Counted from the first letter of the stretch, positions 34,617-43,870 are shown. The stretch is 64,000 nt of DNA from Spongiimicrobium salis (GCF_043678055.1 NZ_JBHEQA010000002.1:372001-436000), one strand, 5' to 3'. Numbers and translations are program-made. Notes: generated by a model from the sequence alone, not told the origin.

Positions 34617-35666
34617 GTGAGGCATAAGACAGTGTATATATGGCATATTATAGTTGCGGCAATTGTAATTACCATCTTGGCCAATATTGGTTTGTTCAAC
34701 AACTTTCATAAACTGCAAAGCACCAAGGACCCGACTCCAGAGAATATAGAACAATATTACTTTGCGGTTAGAATAGGTTTCGTCGGTGTTGCGAGTGAAC
34801 TTTTGATGTTGGTGATTTTTTCATTTTTTAACTATTCCTGGAAGGAGTACTTTTTTAATAAAAATAATATCAAACTGATCATACTAGCTAACTTTGTCTT
34901 ATTGGCATTATTTATCGCGATGGATATGTTTATCTTCAAATATGTGGTGAAAACCCATCCTGATCTAGTTCTCAATGGGACTTATTTAAAAAATTACCTC
35001 ATCAATCACTCCTTGGTGCTCTGCATCGCCATAGTGTCCCCTTATATGCTATTGCGAATGGAAAAAGCAAGGGAAATGGAAATGAATTTAATACAGCTGA
35101 AAGAAGAAAAATCCATTGCCGAGTTGTCGGCCCTAAAGGAACAGATAAGTCCACATTTTTTCTTTAACACCTTGAGTACCCTAAGTGCTATTGTTAGAAA
35201 AGATACCAAAAAAGCAAGCCTAGAGTTCATTGATGACATATCTAGTACCTATAGGTATTCATTGTCATCAACGAAAACGGATATAGTACTATTAAAAGAA
35301 GAATTGGATTTTATTACCTCCTATACCGATCTATTGCAAAAACGATTTGGCGACAAGTTGAAAATCATGGTAAATGTATCCGAAGAAACGTATGACCGCA
35401 AAATACCCCCAATGTCCATTCAATTATTAATAGAGAATGCAATGCAACACAATGTCATTACTTCTGAGCACCCTTTGCTTATTAAAGTACATAGTGAACA
35501 TAATCATATTTATGTGGAGAACAGCTTAAACGAAAAAGAGGATATTGAAAGCTTCGGCATTGGTTTAATGAATTTAAACAATCGCTATAAATTGATCGCC
35601 AATAAAGAAATACGTATTGAAAAAACACAAGATGTATTTTTGGTGGAACTTCCCCTATTGATATGA
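34617..35666 (+). CDS. LytS-like sensor histidine kinase
   Basis: 349 residues beginning at a GTG. Four membrane segments (about 8-25, 50-70, 86-108, 130-146), then ISPHFFFNTLSTL (phospho-acceptor His180) and HATPase with LLIENAMQHN. Its stop overlaps the regulator start by 4 bases. Located right after the ankyrin/PD40 gene. Confidence 0.92.
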   Translation: MRHKTVYIWHIIVAAIVITILANIGLFNNFHKLQSTKDPTPENIEQYYFAVRIGFVGVASELLMLVIFSFFNYSWKEYFFNKNNIKLIILANFVLLALFIAMDMFIFKYVVKTHPDLVLNGTYLKNYLINHSLVLCIAIVSPYMLLRMEKAREMEMNLIQLKEEKSIAELSALKEQISPHFFFNTLSTLSAIVRKDTKKASLEFIDDISSTYRYSLSSTKTDIVLLKEELDFITSYTDLLQKRFGDKLKIMVNVSEETYDRKIPPMSIQLLIENAMQHNVITSEHPLLIKVHSEHNHIYVENSLNEKEDIESFGIGLMNLNNRYKLIANKEIRIEKTQDVFLVELPLLI

Positions 35667-36439
35667 AGGTTGTAATCATAGAAGATGAGACTAGTGTAGC
35701 ACAAAATTTGAGCGATTTATTATTCGAAATAAATCCTGAAATCGAAGTATTGGTTGTACTTGAAACCATAAAGGGGAGTATCCGATGGTTTCATGAAAAC
35801 CCTTCACCGGATATAGCATTTTTTGATATTAAAATTGCGGATGGCAGTTCTTTTGAAATACTGGAAAAAACCAAACTAAATTTTCCTATAATTTTTACCA
35901 CCGCTTTTGATGAATATGCCCTTAAGGCCTTTAAATATAACAGTATTGACTATTTGCTAAAACCGATTAAAAAAGGGGACTTAGAAAAAGCGATTTTAAA
36001 ATATCGGAATCTTTACACAAAGGATAAGGTAATTATAGACCATAACTTGAAGTTGATCGAGGTCATCAAGGAGATTAAGAAATCGGAAAAAAAAGCGATT
36101 TATAAGAACTCATTTTTGGTGAACTACAGAAACCAACTTATTCCGTTAGCGGTAGGCGATATCGCTTATGTTTATTTGGAAAATCAAATGGTGTATTGCA
36201 AAACCATAGAAAACAAAACCTATAAATTATTTAAGACCTTGGAAAAATTGGAAAACCAGCTGGACCCACAATTGTTTTTTAGAGCCAATAGGCAATGCAT
36301 TGTTTCCAAACAATCGGTCAAATCTGCAAATACCATGGATAAAAGGAAATTAAGACTTGTGCTATCACCAAATCATAATGCTGAAGTGATCATAAGCAAG
36401 CTGAAAGTTCCAATTTTTAAAAAGTGGATTAAAAATTGA
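35663..36439 (+). CDS. LytTR-type response regulator
   Basis: 258 residues: receiver domain with Asp55 in IAFFDIKIADG and Lys in YLLKPIKKG, and C-terminal LytTR domain with VGDIAYVYLENQ and FFRANRQCIVSKQ. Translationally coupled to the kinase. Target promoters not evident. Confidence 0.93.
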   Translation: MKVVIIEDETSVAQNLSDLLFEINPEIEVLVVLETIKGSIRWFHENPSPDIAFFDIKIADGSSFEILEKTKLNFPIIFTTAFDEYALKAFKYNSIDYLLKPIKKGDLEKAILKYRNLYTKDKVIIDHNLKLIEVIKEIKKSEKKAIYKNSFLVNYRNQLIPLAVGDIAYVYLENQMVYCKTIENKTYKLFKTLEKLENQLDPQLFFRANRQCIVSKQSVKSANTMDKRKLRLVLSPNHNAEVIISKLKVPIFKKWIKN

Positions 36440-36677
36440 CTTAAAATAGTATTTGTTGCATTTCATACACATTGTACCCTATCCCTCTGCCCTAGTTGCG
36501 ACTGCGAAACAAAAAAATCAAGGCTGCATAAAACTTTGGAAACACGGACGAACGTTAAGAAAATGCCCCAGAGGACATTTTTAGTGAGTAGCGAACCTGT
36601 GGCGTTGGAGCTCACTCGCCATATTTTAGAAAACGTGGTAACTGGTAATATTGTTTTGAACTATCCTGAGTCCATTT

Positions 36678-37484
36678 TTACACGTTTTTTTCAATAGTTC
36701 GTAATCCTCTTTTAATAATGTATAAGGTTTCTTTTGTTGTAGATTCTTTTTCCCATCGACTACAAATTGCTTTCACCCATTCGGGTCGCGATTTACTGGC
36801 ATCATTTAACCAATTTGCAACAGAATCTCGTACATATTTCGAAGCATCAGATTTTAAAGGTTCGAGACATGGCAATGCTTTTTCAGGGTTTTCTTGAAAT
36901 ATTGCAATCTTTTTGGTCCATACGCCTACTGGTCGTAAGGTCTCAGCAACATAGCGTCTTACATTTTCATCATTGTCAAGAGTCCAACCAGATAATATTC
37001 GTAAAGCGGTATCTAAATCGTCAATAAGCCGTTCCTTGGAAGCAAAAATGACTACTTCACGATTCATAAAATGTCGATCCGCAGCATGGGGTTTCACGGT
37101 TTCTAATAAACCATCAATCGAATCATGAAATAAGCTTTCTGCCCAACAACCCCAACAGCGAACCATATCGCTATGATTGTTGGACAGATGCTTCTTAACA
37201 AAAATGGCATTTGACAATTGCGCAAATGTTTGGCCAATGACCTTTGAAGTGCTATTAGATGTTGGTTTTTTCTGTGCATTAACAGCTTCTTCGAAGGAAG
37301 TATACCAATCCATCTTATTTGTTTGTTTTAAAACAACTTTTAAAAGTACCAATTGATCTATTGCCAACCATTCCATCAAATTCTTGGTTTCTATTTTCCC
37401 ATCGTTTAGATATGCTATAACTTCGGGATTTAAATCCTTTGTGCTCCTCGCCCCTTTTCTATTGAGTATATGTTCAGGTATCAT
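36678..37484 (-). CDS. AlkC-like DNA alkylation repair protein (HEAT repeat)
   Basis: About 268 residues from the ATG at 37484 (a TTG at 37490 is also in frame). HEAT-like helical repeats; ENVRRYVAETLRPVGVW and SKYVRDSVANWLNDASKSRPE resemble the regions of the AlkC/AlkD glycosylase family that contact damaged DNA. AlkC members remove 3-methyladenine and related lesions. The assignment is by overall pattern. The catalytic acidic residues are not confirmed. Confidence 0.65.
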   Translation of the reverse strand: MIPEHILNRKGARSTKDLNPEVIAYLNDGKIETKNLMEWLAIDQLVLLKVVLKQTNKMDWYTSFEEAVNAQKKPTSNSTSKVIGQTFAQLSNAIFVKKHLSNNHSDMVRCWGCWAESLFHDSIDGLLETVKPHAADRHFMNREVVIFASKERLIDDLDTALRILSGWTLDNDENVRRYVAETLRPVGVWTKKIAIFQENPEKALPCLEPLKSDASKYVRDSVANWLNDASKSRPEWVKAICSRWEKESTTKETLYIIKRGLRTIEKNV

Positions 37485-37490
37485 AAACAA

Positions 37491-37961
37491 TCACCAGGAT
37501 TTTATTGGTTTCAAAATGTTAAAATAAAGTCCTACTCCAAGAAAAGCAGTAGCGTCATCTCCGTAAGTACTTCCAATTTCGACATAGCCTTGAATATAAT
37601 CGTCTACAATTGGTGTTGTAAATCCTAAAGAAAAATTTCCCGTATTTCCCGTAAGTGCTTTATCTACTGAAATATAAGTGCCTAATTCATCAAAAATGTT
37701 ATAAGTGACAAAAGCACCTGCATTATTTGCACTAAAGTTGTAATAAGGTGCAAAAGACCAATCACCTTTTGCTACACCTACTGTAAGGAATAAAGAAGTA
37801 TCTGTTGTAAATGGTGGGTCACCTTCAAAAGTTGTAACTGCAAAAGGCGCATAGATTATACCTGCAAATAGTTGTTTGGACTCTTGTTTGTCTTGCTTTT
37901 GAGCTGTTACATTAATTGTAGACAAAAATGATAATAAACCTAAAATAATTGATTTATACAT
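37491..37961 (-). CDS. Secreted hypothetical protein
   Basis: Two starts are possible: ATG 37985 and ATG 37961. The second directly starts a signal peptide (MYKSIILGLLSFLSTINVTAQ) and is chosen. The mature ~135 residues alternate in a beta pattern with Gly-rich turns (GNFSLGFTTPIVDDYIQGY, DDATAFLGVGLYF) and end with an aromatic residue, so a small outer-membrane or periplasmic barrel is possible. Family not recognised. Confidence 0.65.
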   Translation of the reverse strand: MYKSIILGLLSFLSTINVTAQKQDKQESKQLFAGIIYAPFAVTTFEGDPPFTTDTSLFLTVGVAKGDWSFAPYYNFSANNAGAFVTYNIFDELGTYISVDKALTGNTGNFSLGFTTPIVDDYIQGYVEIGSTYGDDATAFLGVGLYFNILKPIKSW

Positions 37962-38039
37962 TAGAATTGATTGTTTTGAATACATATTTGTAAAAAAGGA
38001 CGCCTATAAAAGATTGTAAGACGTCCCATTTTTTGTTAT

Positions 38040-38501
38040 TTACTTCTTTTTAACACTAGCCCATTTACTATGAGCCGCAGTCTTTAAGGTAGTAGTTTCT
38101 ACATTCCAGAGTTGCATCGCATTGAAATCACCTCCTTCAGATGGACCATTGAAAAACAGATATAATTTGCCATCAACAATATCGAAGGTCTCGGGATTAC
38201 TAGGAAATTTTGAATCCTTTGCTCCTACACCCCATGCACAGTGTCCTCCAAATTGTGGTAAATATTGTTCGGGATTCTTTCTGAAGGCATTACGATTTTC
38301 TACAGATGAAAACTGATAGGTAGCATTATTGTACTTTTCTGTAATTTTTGGACTACCTTTCTGTGCTGTATTTGAAAAATAGGCGACTACATCATAACCG
38401 CCAATAGCTAATCCATTGTCATCAACAGGTTGAACTTGTGCATTGATACTTAGTGCAATACTAAACATTGCTATTGCTGATAAAAACTTTAAATTTTTCA
38501 T
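38040..38501 (-). CDS. YHS-domain protein, secreted
   Basis: 153 residues, signal peptide MKNLKFLSAIAMFSIALSINAQ. The mature part has the YHS motif GLAIGGYDVVAYFS, then YQFSSVENRNAFRKNPEQYLPQFGGHCAW, with a Cys and several His/Trp residues near the C-terminal half that could bind metal or haem-like ligands. Periplasmic; function in relatives is not established. Confidence 0.88.
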   Translation of the reverse strand: MKNLKFLSAIAMFSIALSINAQVQPVDDNGLAIGGYDVVAYFSNTAQKGSPKITEKYNNATYQFSSVENRNAFRKNPEQYLPQFGGHCAWGVGAKDSKFPSNPETFDIVDGKLYLFFNGPSEGGDFNAMQLWNVETTTLKTAAHSKWASVKKK

Positions 38502-38561
38502 GTTTTAATTTTAATTGTTACTATTATTTAATTATTACTAGATATTAATTCGTATTGTGTA

Positions 38562-38951
38562 TTAATTGCGCGAGTGTGAATCAAAGGTTTTTCCACTAAT
38601 CTTCCATTCTCCATCTTTTTTGTACAAGACAAGGAAATCTGTAAAACGGTATCCCAGCCAATTCGTTGATTCTATTTTGGCTGCTGCTGCAGGTCCAGAA
38701 ATATCAATCCAAGCAATATGGTTTTGAACATCCTTAGATTCTCCTAACGTGTCCATGACTTCACCAAATGTATCTGCATCTAGGTTCTTAAATTCGCCAT
38801 CCATTGACCCTACAATATGTGTATGATCATAAAATACTGAACGGATTAGTTTACCATCTCCAGAACGAGCACTATCTATATAGGGTTGAAGTGCCTTGGC
38901 TATGGCTTTATACTCATTAAATTCTTGAGTTTCTTTTTCTGTTATTATCAT
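38562..38951 (-). CDS. NTF2/SnoaL-like protein, copy 2
   Basis: 129 residues with the NTF2-like cone fold. It is a close paralog of the gene upstream: HIAWIDISGPAAAAKIES, FTDFLVLYKKDGEWKIS and the end DSHSRN are shared. No enzyme activity is assigned; relatives include small-molecule-binding and lumazine-like domains. In the same leftward operon as the YHS gene. Confidence 0.85.
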   Translation of the reverse strand: MIITEKETQEFNEYKAIAKALQPYIDSARSGDGKLIRSVFYDHTHIVGSMDGEFKNLDADTFGEVMDTLGESKDVQNHIAWIDISGPAAAAKIESTNWLGYRFTDFLVLYKKDGEWKISGKTFDSHSRN

Positions 38952-38996
38952 TTTTTTAGATTTTATTATTACTTTTTTTATTGAATTGAGGAATGA

Positions 38997-39398
38997 TTAG
39001 TTACGTGAATGTGAATCGTAAACTTTTGCACTGATTTTCCATTCACCATCCTTCTTGTACATAGCGAAGAAATCTGTAAAACGGAATCCGACCCAATTGG
39101 TAATTTCAAGTTTAACGGCAGCGGCCGGCCCTGAAATATCGATCCAGGCTATATGATATTGCATGTCATTTGCCGCGCCAAAGGAGTCCATTCCTTTTCC
39201 AAAGTCCTCCATGTTTGCATTCATGAACTCTCCATCCATAGATCCCACTACATGTGCATGATCATAAAATGCGGTTACCATTAATTGACCGTCTCCTTTT
39301 CGTCCTCCCTCAAAATAAGGTTTGAGGGCATTGACTATCTTCTTGTATTCGTCAAATTTTTTCACTTCTTCTTTTGTATTCATTTCTATTGTATTCAT
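38997..39398 (-). CDS. NTF2/SnoaL-like protein, copy 1
   Basis: 133 residues from the ATG at 39398 (a frame is open to 39434 but the extra codons look like leader sequence). Tandem duplicate of the next gene. A 20-base palindrome that recurs at the tetR promoter lies 73 bases upstream, so it is a likely TetR target. Confidence 0.87.
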   Translation of the reverse strand: MNTIEMNTKEEVKKFDEYKKIVNALKPYFEGGRKGDGQLMVTAFYDHAHVVGSMDGEFMNANMEDFGKGMDSFGAANDMQYHIAWIDISGPAAAVKLEITNWVGFRFTDFFAMYKKDGEWKISAKVYDSHSRN

Positions 39399-39470
39399 AT
39401 CTTTTTTTTGGTTGCTTGTTAGAACAGATACCATAGTGCAACCAGTTTTAACTATGATAATGCATATTTA

Positions 39471-39490
39471 ATATTAGAACGTTCGTATAT
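39471..39490 (-). promoter_or_regulatory. Candidate TetR operator, site 1
   Basis: ATATTAGAACGTTCGTATAT, near-palindromic around AACGTT. Identical to the site at 42282-42301. Located upstream of the NTF2-like operon. Confidence 0.7.
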
Positions 39491-39517
39491 CAATATCCAA
39501 AAAAATAACGTCTACCA

Positions 39518-40372
39518 TCAATACTGTTTGAACTTGGAAGGTGTGACCCCGGTATGTTTTTTAAATAACCGGGCAAAATACGTAGGATATTCAAACCCCA
39601 GATCATAACCGATTTCCGAAATGGTCTTATGACTTGATAACAGCTGTTTTTTGGCTTCTGCTATAATCTTATAATGTATCATTTCTGTGGCCGTCCTTCC
39701 TAGGTGGTGTTTGATCAAATCCCCAAAATAGTTCGTTGAAAGATTTAATTTATCTGCAAAATAATTTACAGAGGGCAATTGCTGTGGATTACCTGCATAA
39801 TAGCTGTTTAATTGTCTTTTAAACTCTAGTACTACCTTGTTATATAATGGTTCTCTTGTATCGAATTGCCTAGTATAACATTTACTTATATAGGTGCATA
39901 TAAGATTGCAATATGCCATAATTAAATCCAAGGCATAATTATCTTTTCTGTATTCAACTAGAACTTGCTTATAGAGTGTCTCTATCTGTGATTGCTCCTC
40001 TTCTGATAAGAAAAGAGCTTCGTTAATTTCATATTGAAAAAAACTAAAATCAATATTATGTTCTTGTAACAAAATAGGTGATATCAAAATATGGTATCCT
40101 TTCCAAGCTTCCTCTACCTCCCATTTATGTATTTGATCTGGTTTTATGAAATAGCAAAAACCAGATTTGGTGTCAAACTCGGTATTTCCGTACCACTCTA
40201 AATCAGTCATACCTCGCTTAAATGCAATCATGTAAAAATCAGATTTCAATCCCTTACAAGAGAGTCGGAGCTTTGGAAATTCATCATAATGAACAACATC
40301 GATGAGTTTCTTTTTCGGTGAGCCGTAACCAATAAATTGGTTGTATTCTTTTATGGTATTGAAATGAAACAT
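39518..40372 (-). CDS. AraC-family regulator
   Basis: 284 residues: N-terminal cupin-like domain (about 20-140) and a C-terminal AraC HTH with VNYFADKLNLSTNYFGDLIK and ISEIGYDLGFEYPTYFARLFKK. Soluble, so a cytoplasmic effector is likely. It lies between the NTF2-like operon and an SDR gene on the same strand; regulation of the SDR is plausible. Confidence 0.92.
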   Translation of the reverse strand: MFHFNTIKEYNQFIGYGSPKKKLIDVVHYDEFPKLRLSCKGLKSDFYMIAFKRGMTDLEWYGNTEFDTKSGFCYFIKPDQIHKWEVEEAWKGYHILISPILLQEHNIDFSFFQYEINEALFLSEEEQSQIETLYKQVLVEYRKDNYALDLIMAYCNLICTYISKCYTRQFDTREPLYNKVVLEFKRQLNSYYAGNPQQLPSVNYFADKLNLSTNYFGDLIKHHLGRTATEMIHYKIIAEAKKQLLSSHKTISEIGYDLGFEYPTYFARLFKKHTGVTPSKFKQY

Positions 40373-40440
40373 ATTATTAATAAATAAGTCTATAATTCCG
40401 ATTCTTTTCTAGCTTATAAAACTATAAGCTTAGAATGATA

Positions 40441-41193
40441 TTAAAAGTCTTGAACCGTAGGTCTCAATACAATTTCATTTATATCGACATCTGCTGGTTG
40501 CTCAATAGCATAAGCAATTGCTCTCGCCACAGAATCTGAAGGGATTGCTTGCTGATAAAATTCTTGTACCGTTTTTGAACTTTCTTTATGCGAGCTTCCA
40601 TTCTTTAATTCAGAATCAACGGCACCTGGCTCTATAGTCGTTGTTCTTACACTACCATCTAATTCATGACGCAACCCATCAGAAATGGCTCTAACCGCAT
40701 ATTTTGTACCGCTATATACGGTACCCCCTGGGCTAAATACTTTTATTCCTGCAACAGAAGATAGGTTAATAAAATGTCCTGACTTTTGTTTTTGAAAAAC
40801 AGGTAATGCAGCTGCAACACCATATAAAACACCTTTTATATTGATATCAATCATACGATCCCACTCATCGGTTTTTAATTCGTTCATAGGAGCAATAGAC
40901 ATTAATCCAGCGTTATTGATAATAACATCCATTTTCCCAAACTCTTTCAACGCCTTCTCAACAAGAGCTTGTACCTCGTTTTTGTTTGTAACATCGGTTT
41001 TTAGATAGGTTGCTTTTCCTACACCTTTAGTATTGATGTCATTTGTAATATTTTGTAGGCGTTCTTCACGACGTGCGCCTAAAACCACATTTGCTCCTTT
41101 TGAGGCCAAATGACGTGCCGTAGTTTCTCCTAGTCCGCTACTAGCGCCAGTAATAACTACTGTTTTTCCAGATATATTATCTACTAAATTCAT
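40441..41193 (-). CDS. Classical SDR oxidoreductase
   Basis: 250 residues from the ATG at 41193 (a frame extends to 41226). TGASSGLG cofactor loop, NNAGLM, catalytic Ser in LSSVAG and Y-S-G-T-K, then TIEPGAV. NADP-type classical SDR; substrate unknown. A TATCTTTG element (41224-41231, reverse strand) fits a -7 promoter element, giving a leader of roughly 25 bases. Confidence 0.92.
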   Translation of the reverse strand: MNLVDNISGKTVVITGASSGLGETTARHLASKGANVVLGARREERLQNITNDINTKGVGKATYLKTDVTNKNEVQALVEKALKEFGKMDVIINNAGLMSIAPMNELKTDEWDRMIDINIKGVLYGVAAALPVFQKQKSGHFINLSSVAGIKVFSPGGTVYSGTKYAVRAISDGLRHELDGSVRTTTIEPGAVDSELKNGSSHKESSKTVQEFYQQAIPSDSVARAIAYAIEQPADVDINEIVLRPTVQDF

Positions 41194-41344
41194 ATTTATT
41201 TTTTTATTTAAATTTTTATACTGCAAAGATATGATGAGAGTTATGTAGGATACTGATACAAAAAAAGGGAAAGATGAAACAAATTACAGATTGATGTAAT
41301 ACTTATGATTTAGTAATGCATCATAATCACTGAATTATTGAAAA

Positions 41345-42118
41345 TTAACTTTGGATGTTCTCTAAATTGTACCCATTATTAAATTTTACATTCTTGGAAA
41401 ACTCTTCAGTCCAAGATTCTTTCAGTACATTTCCATCCCAATCAGCAGGGGCATATTTGCGATACGTGGGTAAATAGATACCCTCTATTTTCTCATACCT
41501 AACTTTTGTTATAAATGGTTCGGTAATACCATATCCAGTAGCATTATAAAGAAATTGATCTACTCTATAAGTTTCTGGATTGATATATAAAATATATCGA
41601 TCTTTACTTGATTCACCTATATTATCTCCAAAGCTCATCTCAACCACCTTATAAGTGATGCCATCCAAATTTCTGGAAGGTAACATTTTATGATTCACAC
41701 CGGGGTCTGATAACTTAAACATCATAGTAAACCAATAATAGTTTGTTTTTCTAAAGATATGACCAAGAAATACAGCTTGTTCATCTGTTATAATTTTTCC
41801 ATCCATTTTAGAAATGGAATTTTTGCCATCAAAAAACTGTGTATATTTTTTACCCGGCATTTGTGGTAAGACAAAAACCTGTCTTTTTGTATATTCTGCA
41901 AAGGAAACTTCCCCATCAAAAATATACCGCTCTTTAGAAACGTCGGCTAAATTGTTGTCCTTAACTTTAAAAATGTAATCATAGGATACATCTTTTAAAT
42001 TGTATAGAGCTTTCTTGCCACCATTGGCTTCTACAACTTTATTTATAAGGGTTTTAGCTTCTTGCGCTTGGCTTGTGGAAATAGATGTAATTAGTAGTAA
42101 AAAGATTATTTTTTTCAT
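41345..42118 (-). CDS. DUF6503-like secreted protein
   Basis: 257 residues, signal peptide MKKIIFLLLITSISTSQAQ. The mature part starts AKTLINKVVEANGGKKALYNL and is rich in beta strands (DVSYDYIFKV, RQVFVLPQMPGKKYTQFFDG, VDQFLYNATGYGITEP), like LolA/outer-membrane-lipoprotein-sorting related proteins of Bacteroidota. Function unknown. A copy of the tetR palindrome lies 164 bases upstream, so it may be under TetR control. Confidence 0.78.
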   Translation of the reverse strand: MKKIIFLLLITSISTSQAQEAKTLINKVVEANGGKKALYNLKDVSYDYIFKVKDNNLADVSKERYIFDGEVSFAEYTKRQVFVLPQMPGKKYTQFFDGKNSISKMDGKIITDEQAVFLGHIFRKTNYYWFTMMFKLSDPGVNHKMLPSRNLDGITYKVVEMSFGDNIGESSKDRYILYINPETYRVDQFLYNATGYGITEPFITKVRYEKIEGIYLPTYRKYAPADWDGNVLKESWTEEFSKNVKFNNGYNLENIQS

Positions 42119-42281
42119 GATAATATAGTTTTATAGATTAATTGTTTTTGTGTGTTTTTAGGCCTTGAATTGTTGTTTTTATACAAAGGCCTTCCCTATT
42201 GTATTTATTGAACTTCATCTGCTTTTGTTAATTCTGTAATTTGCTCTCATTTCTATGTATTAATAATAGTATTTGTATTTG

Positions 42282-42301
42282 ATATTAGAACGTTCGTATA
42301 T
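42282..42301 (-). promoter_or_regulatory. Candidate TetR operator, site 2
   Basis: ATATTAGAACGTTCGTATAT, identical to site 1; between tetR and the DUF6503-like gene. Confidence 0.7.
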
Positions 42302-42317
42302 TAAATATCAAAAAAAA

Positions 42318-42896
42318 CTATGATTTTATGATTTTCATCATAAATTGTATGAATAATTGATAAGCTTCATCTTTCCCAGAAGCTATCATATGTGTCATTG
42401 CTCCTTGCCTATTTGTAAGAAATAATATTGCCATTTCAGATGCTTTAAAATCTTTTGAAAAAGCACCATTCTCTTGTCCTTCTATGAAAAACTGTTCAAA
42501 AATGTTTTGCCATTTTTTGTAATTACGGTCTGCTACCTTCTGAATGACTTCATTTTGTCCAGCAATTTCACTTGAAAGACTTCCTACCATACAACCTTCC
42601 TTACATTCAGCAACATTCAATCGCTCTAATTCTTCATTGAAAATGGTTTCCAATCTCATGGTATGCGGCATATCACTTTTCAATAATTTTGCCGTATAAT
42701 AGGCGGCAGCTTTTTCTCCATAATATTCTAATACTTTAGCGGCAAAATCTTCTTTACTCTTAAAATAATAGTAAAAAGAACCACTTGGAATCTCTGCATT
42801 TTTCAAAAACTCCCTAAGGCCAAGATTATGGTATCCTTTCTGGCTCAAAGTCTTTATCCCAGTCTCTAAAGCTCTATGTATATTGTCTTTTTTCAT
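42318..42896 (-). CDS. TetR/AcrR-family repressor
   Basis: 192 residues. N-terminal HTH with LSQKGYHNLGLREFLKNAEIPSGSFYYYFKSKEDF, a typical TetR DNA-binding region, and a helical C-terminal effector domain with two Cys (ECKEGCMVGSL) that could sense thiol-reactive compounds. A palindrome close to two other sites in the neighbourhood starts 5 bases upstream of the ATG, so autoregulation is likely. Confidence 0.93.
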   Translation of the reverse strand: MKKDNIHRALETGIKTLSQKGYHNLGLREFLKNAEIPSGSFYYYFKSKEDFAAKVLEYYGEKAAAYYTAKLLKSDMPHTMRLETIFNEELERLNVAECKEGCMVGSLSSEIAGQNEVIQKVADRNYKKWQNIFEQFFIEGQENGAFSKDFKASEMAILFLTNRQGAMTHMIASGKDEAYQLFIQFMMKIIKS

Positions 42897-42900
42897 TTTA

Positions 42901-42920
42901 ATATTCGAACAGTCGTATAT
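42901..42920 (-). promoter_or_regulatory. Candidate TetR operator, site 3 (autoregulatory)
   Basis: ATATTCGAACAGTCGTATAT, three changes from sites 1 and 2; 5 bases upstream of the tetR ATG. Confidence 0.6.
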
Positions 42921-42979
42921 AAATTTAATTACCTACAAAAAAAATAAAAAATATTTAATTTTTTATTTGCTACATTCAT

Positions 42980-43014
42980 AAAAGAAAAGAAAAGAAAAGA
43001 AAAGAAAAGAAAAG
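42980..43014. repeat. AAAAG tandem repeat, seven exact copies
   Basis: A 35-base pentanucleotide tract 84 bases upstream of the tetR start, in the region where its promoter should lie. Such tracts change length by slippage. Confidence 0.9.
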
Positions 43015-43178
43015 AAATAAAGCCATTCCATACATATTCCCACTTCACCCCTATCGTTGCTTCGTGCAAAACGTATTCCATTACTTTTAAAAAGAAGCTT
43101 TTGTGTAGAAAAAAAATCTAATAAAATTGAATTAAAGAAAGCAAAGTTTTATATCATCCATTTTTTAAACTTTCCAGT

Positions 43179-43742
43179 TTACTTCGGCAACCGATTCTTT
43201 ATGGTCGCGATCTGTCCCATATGATTGGCCGAATGTTCCATCACATGATACCAGATATAGTGGTAGTTTAATCCTTCTTCCATATTGGCAGAGAACCAGG
43301 CATCATCCTTGGTTTTGAGTCCCTTTAGGGTTTTTTCACGGACTTCATCCCATAAATCCAGATAATAGGTGATTGGTTTCCCCCTAAGGATGCTCTTTAC
43401 TTTTTCATTAATTTCCCCGGCAACACCCAATCTTGCCAGCTCCTCTTTGGTCCATTGCCGACCTTCCAATGTGGCTATCTGGTAATAGGATTCCGTGGAC
43501 ACCAAATGCATGATCAAAGCGCCTACGCTATTGGCATTATCATCATATAAGAAATCGACTTGTGATTGATCCAGATCTTTTACTTGTTCGGTAATTCGAT
43601 CTTTTAAGTCTTCCAACATATAGACCATGACACCAATTTTTGGCGAATAGCCCTCAACGGACTTCAGCTCCCCTTGCGCCTGCAATAGGACTAAGGGTAG
43701 GAATAATAAGAAAGAGGTGATGTTTGTTTTTAGGGATTTCAT
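43179..43742 (-). CDS. Secreted DinB-fold protein
   Basis: 187 residues, signal peptide MKSLKTNITSFLLFLPLVLLQAQ. Mature part is a DinB-like four-helix bundle with candidate metal His residues in ALIMHLVST and in YHVMEHSANHMGQIA. Extracytoplasmic DinB proteins are frequent in Bacteroidota, with unknown function. Confidence 0.85.
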   Translation of the reverse strand: MKSLKTNITSFLLFLPLVLLQAQGELKSVEGYSPKIGVMVYMLEDLKDRITEQVKDLDQSQVDFLYDDNANSVGALIMHLVSTESYYQIATLEGRQWTKEELARLGVAGEINEKVKSILRGKPITYYLDLWDEVREKTLKGLKTKDDAWFSANMEEGLNYHYIWYHVMEHSANHMGQIATIKNRLPK

Positions 43743-43870
43743 AGTGTTGTGTTTAAACCAATTGTTCCGTTTAAAGATACTATATCATCCCCTCTTGCCC
43801 TTCATATGACCGTTAATACTATGTGAAAACTGAGAATAATAAGGATATTCCAGATTCTACAAGTTCTTAA

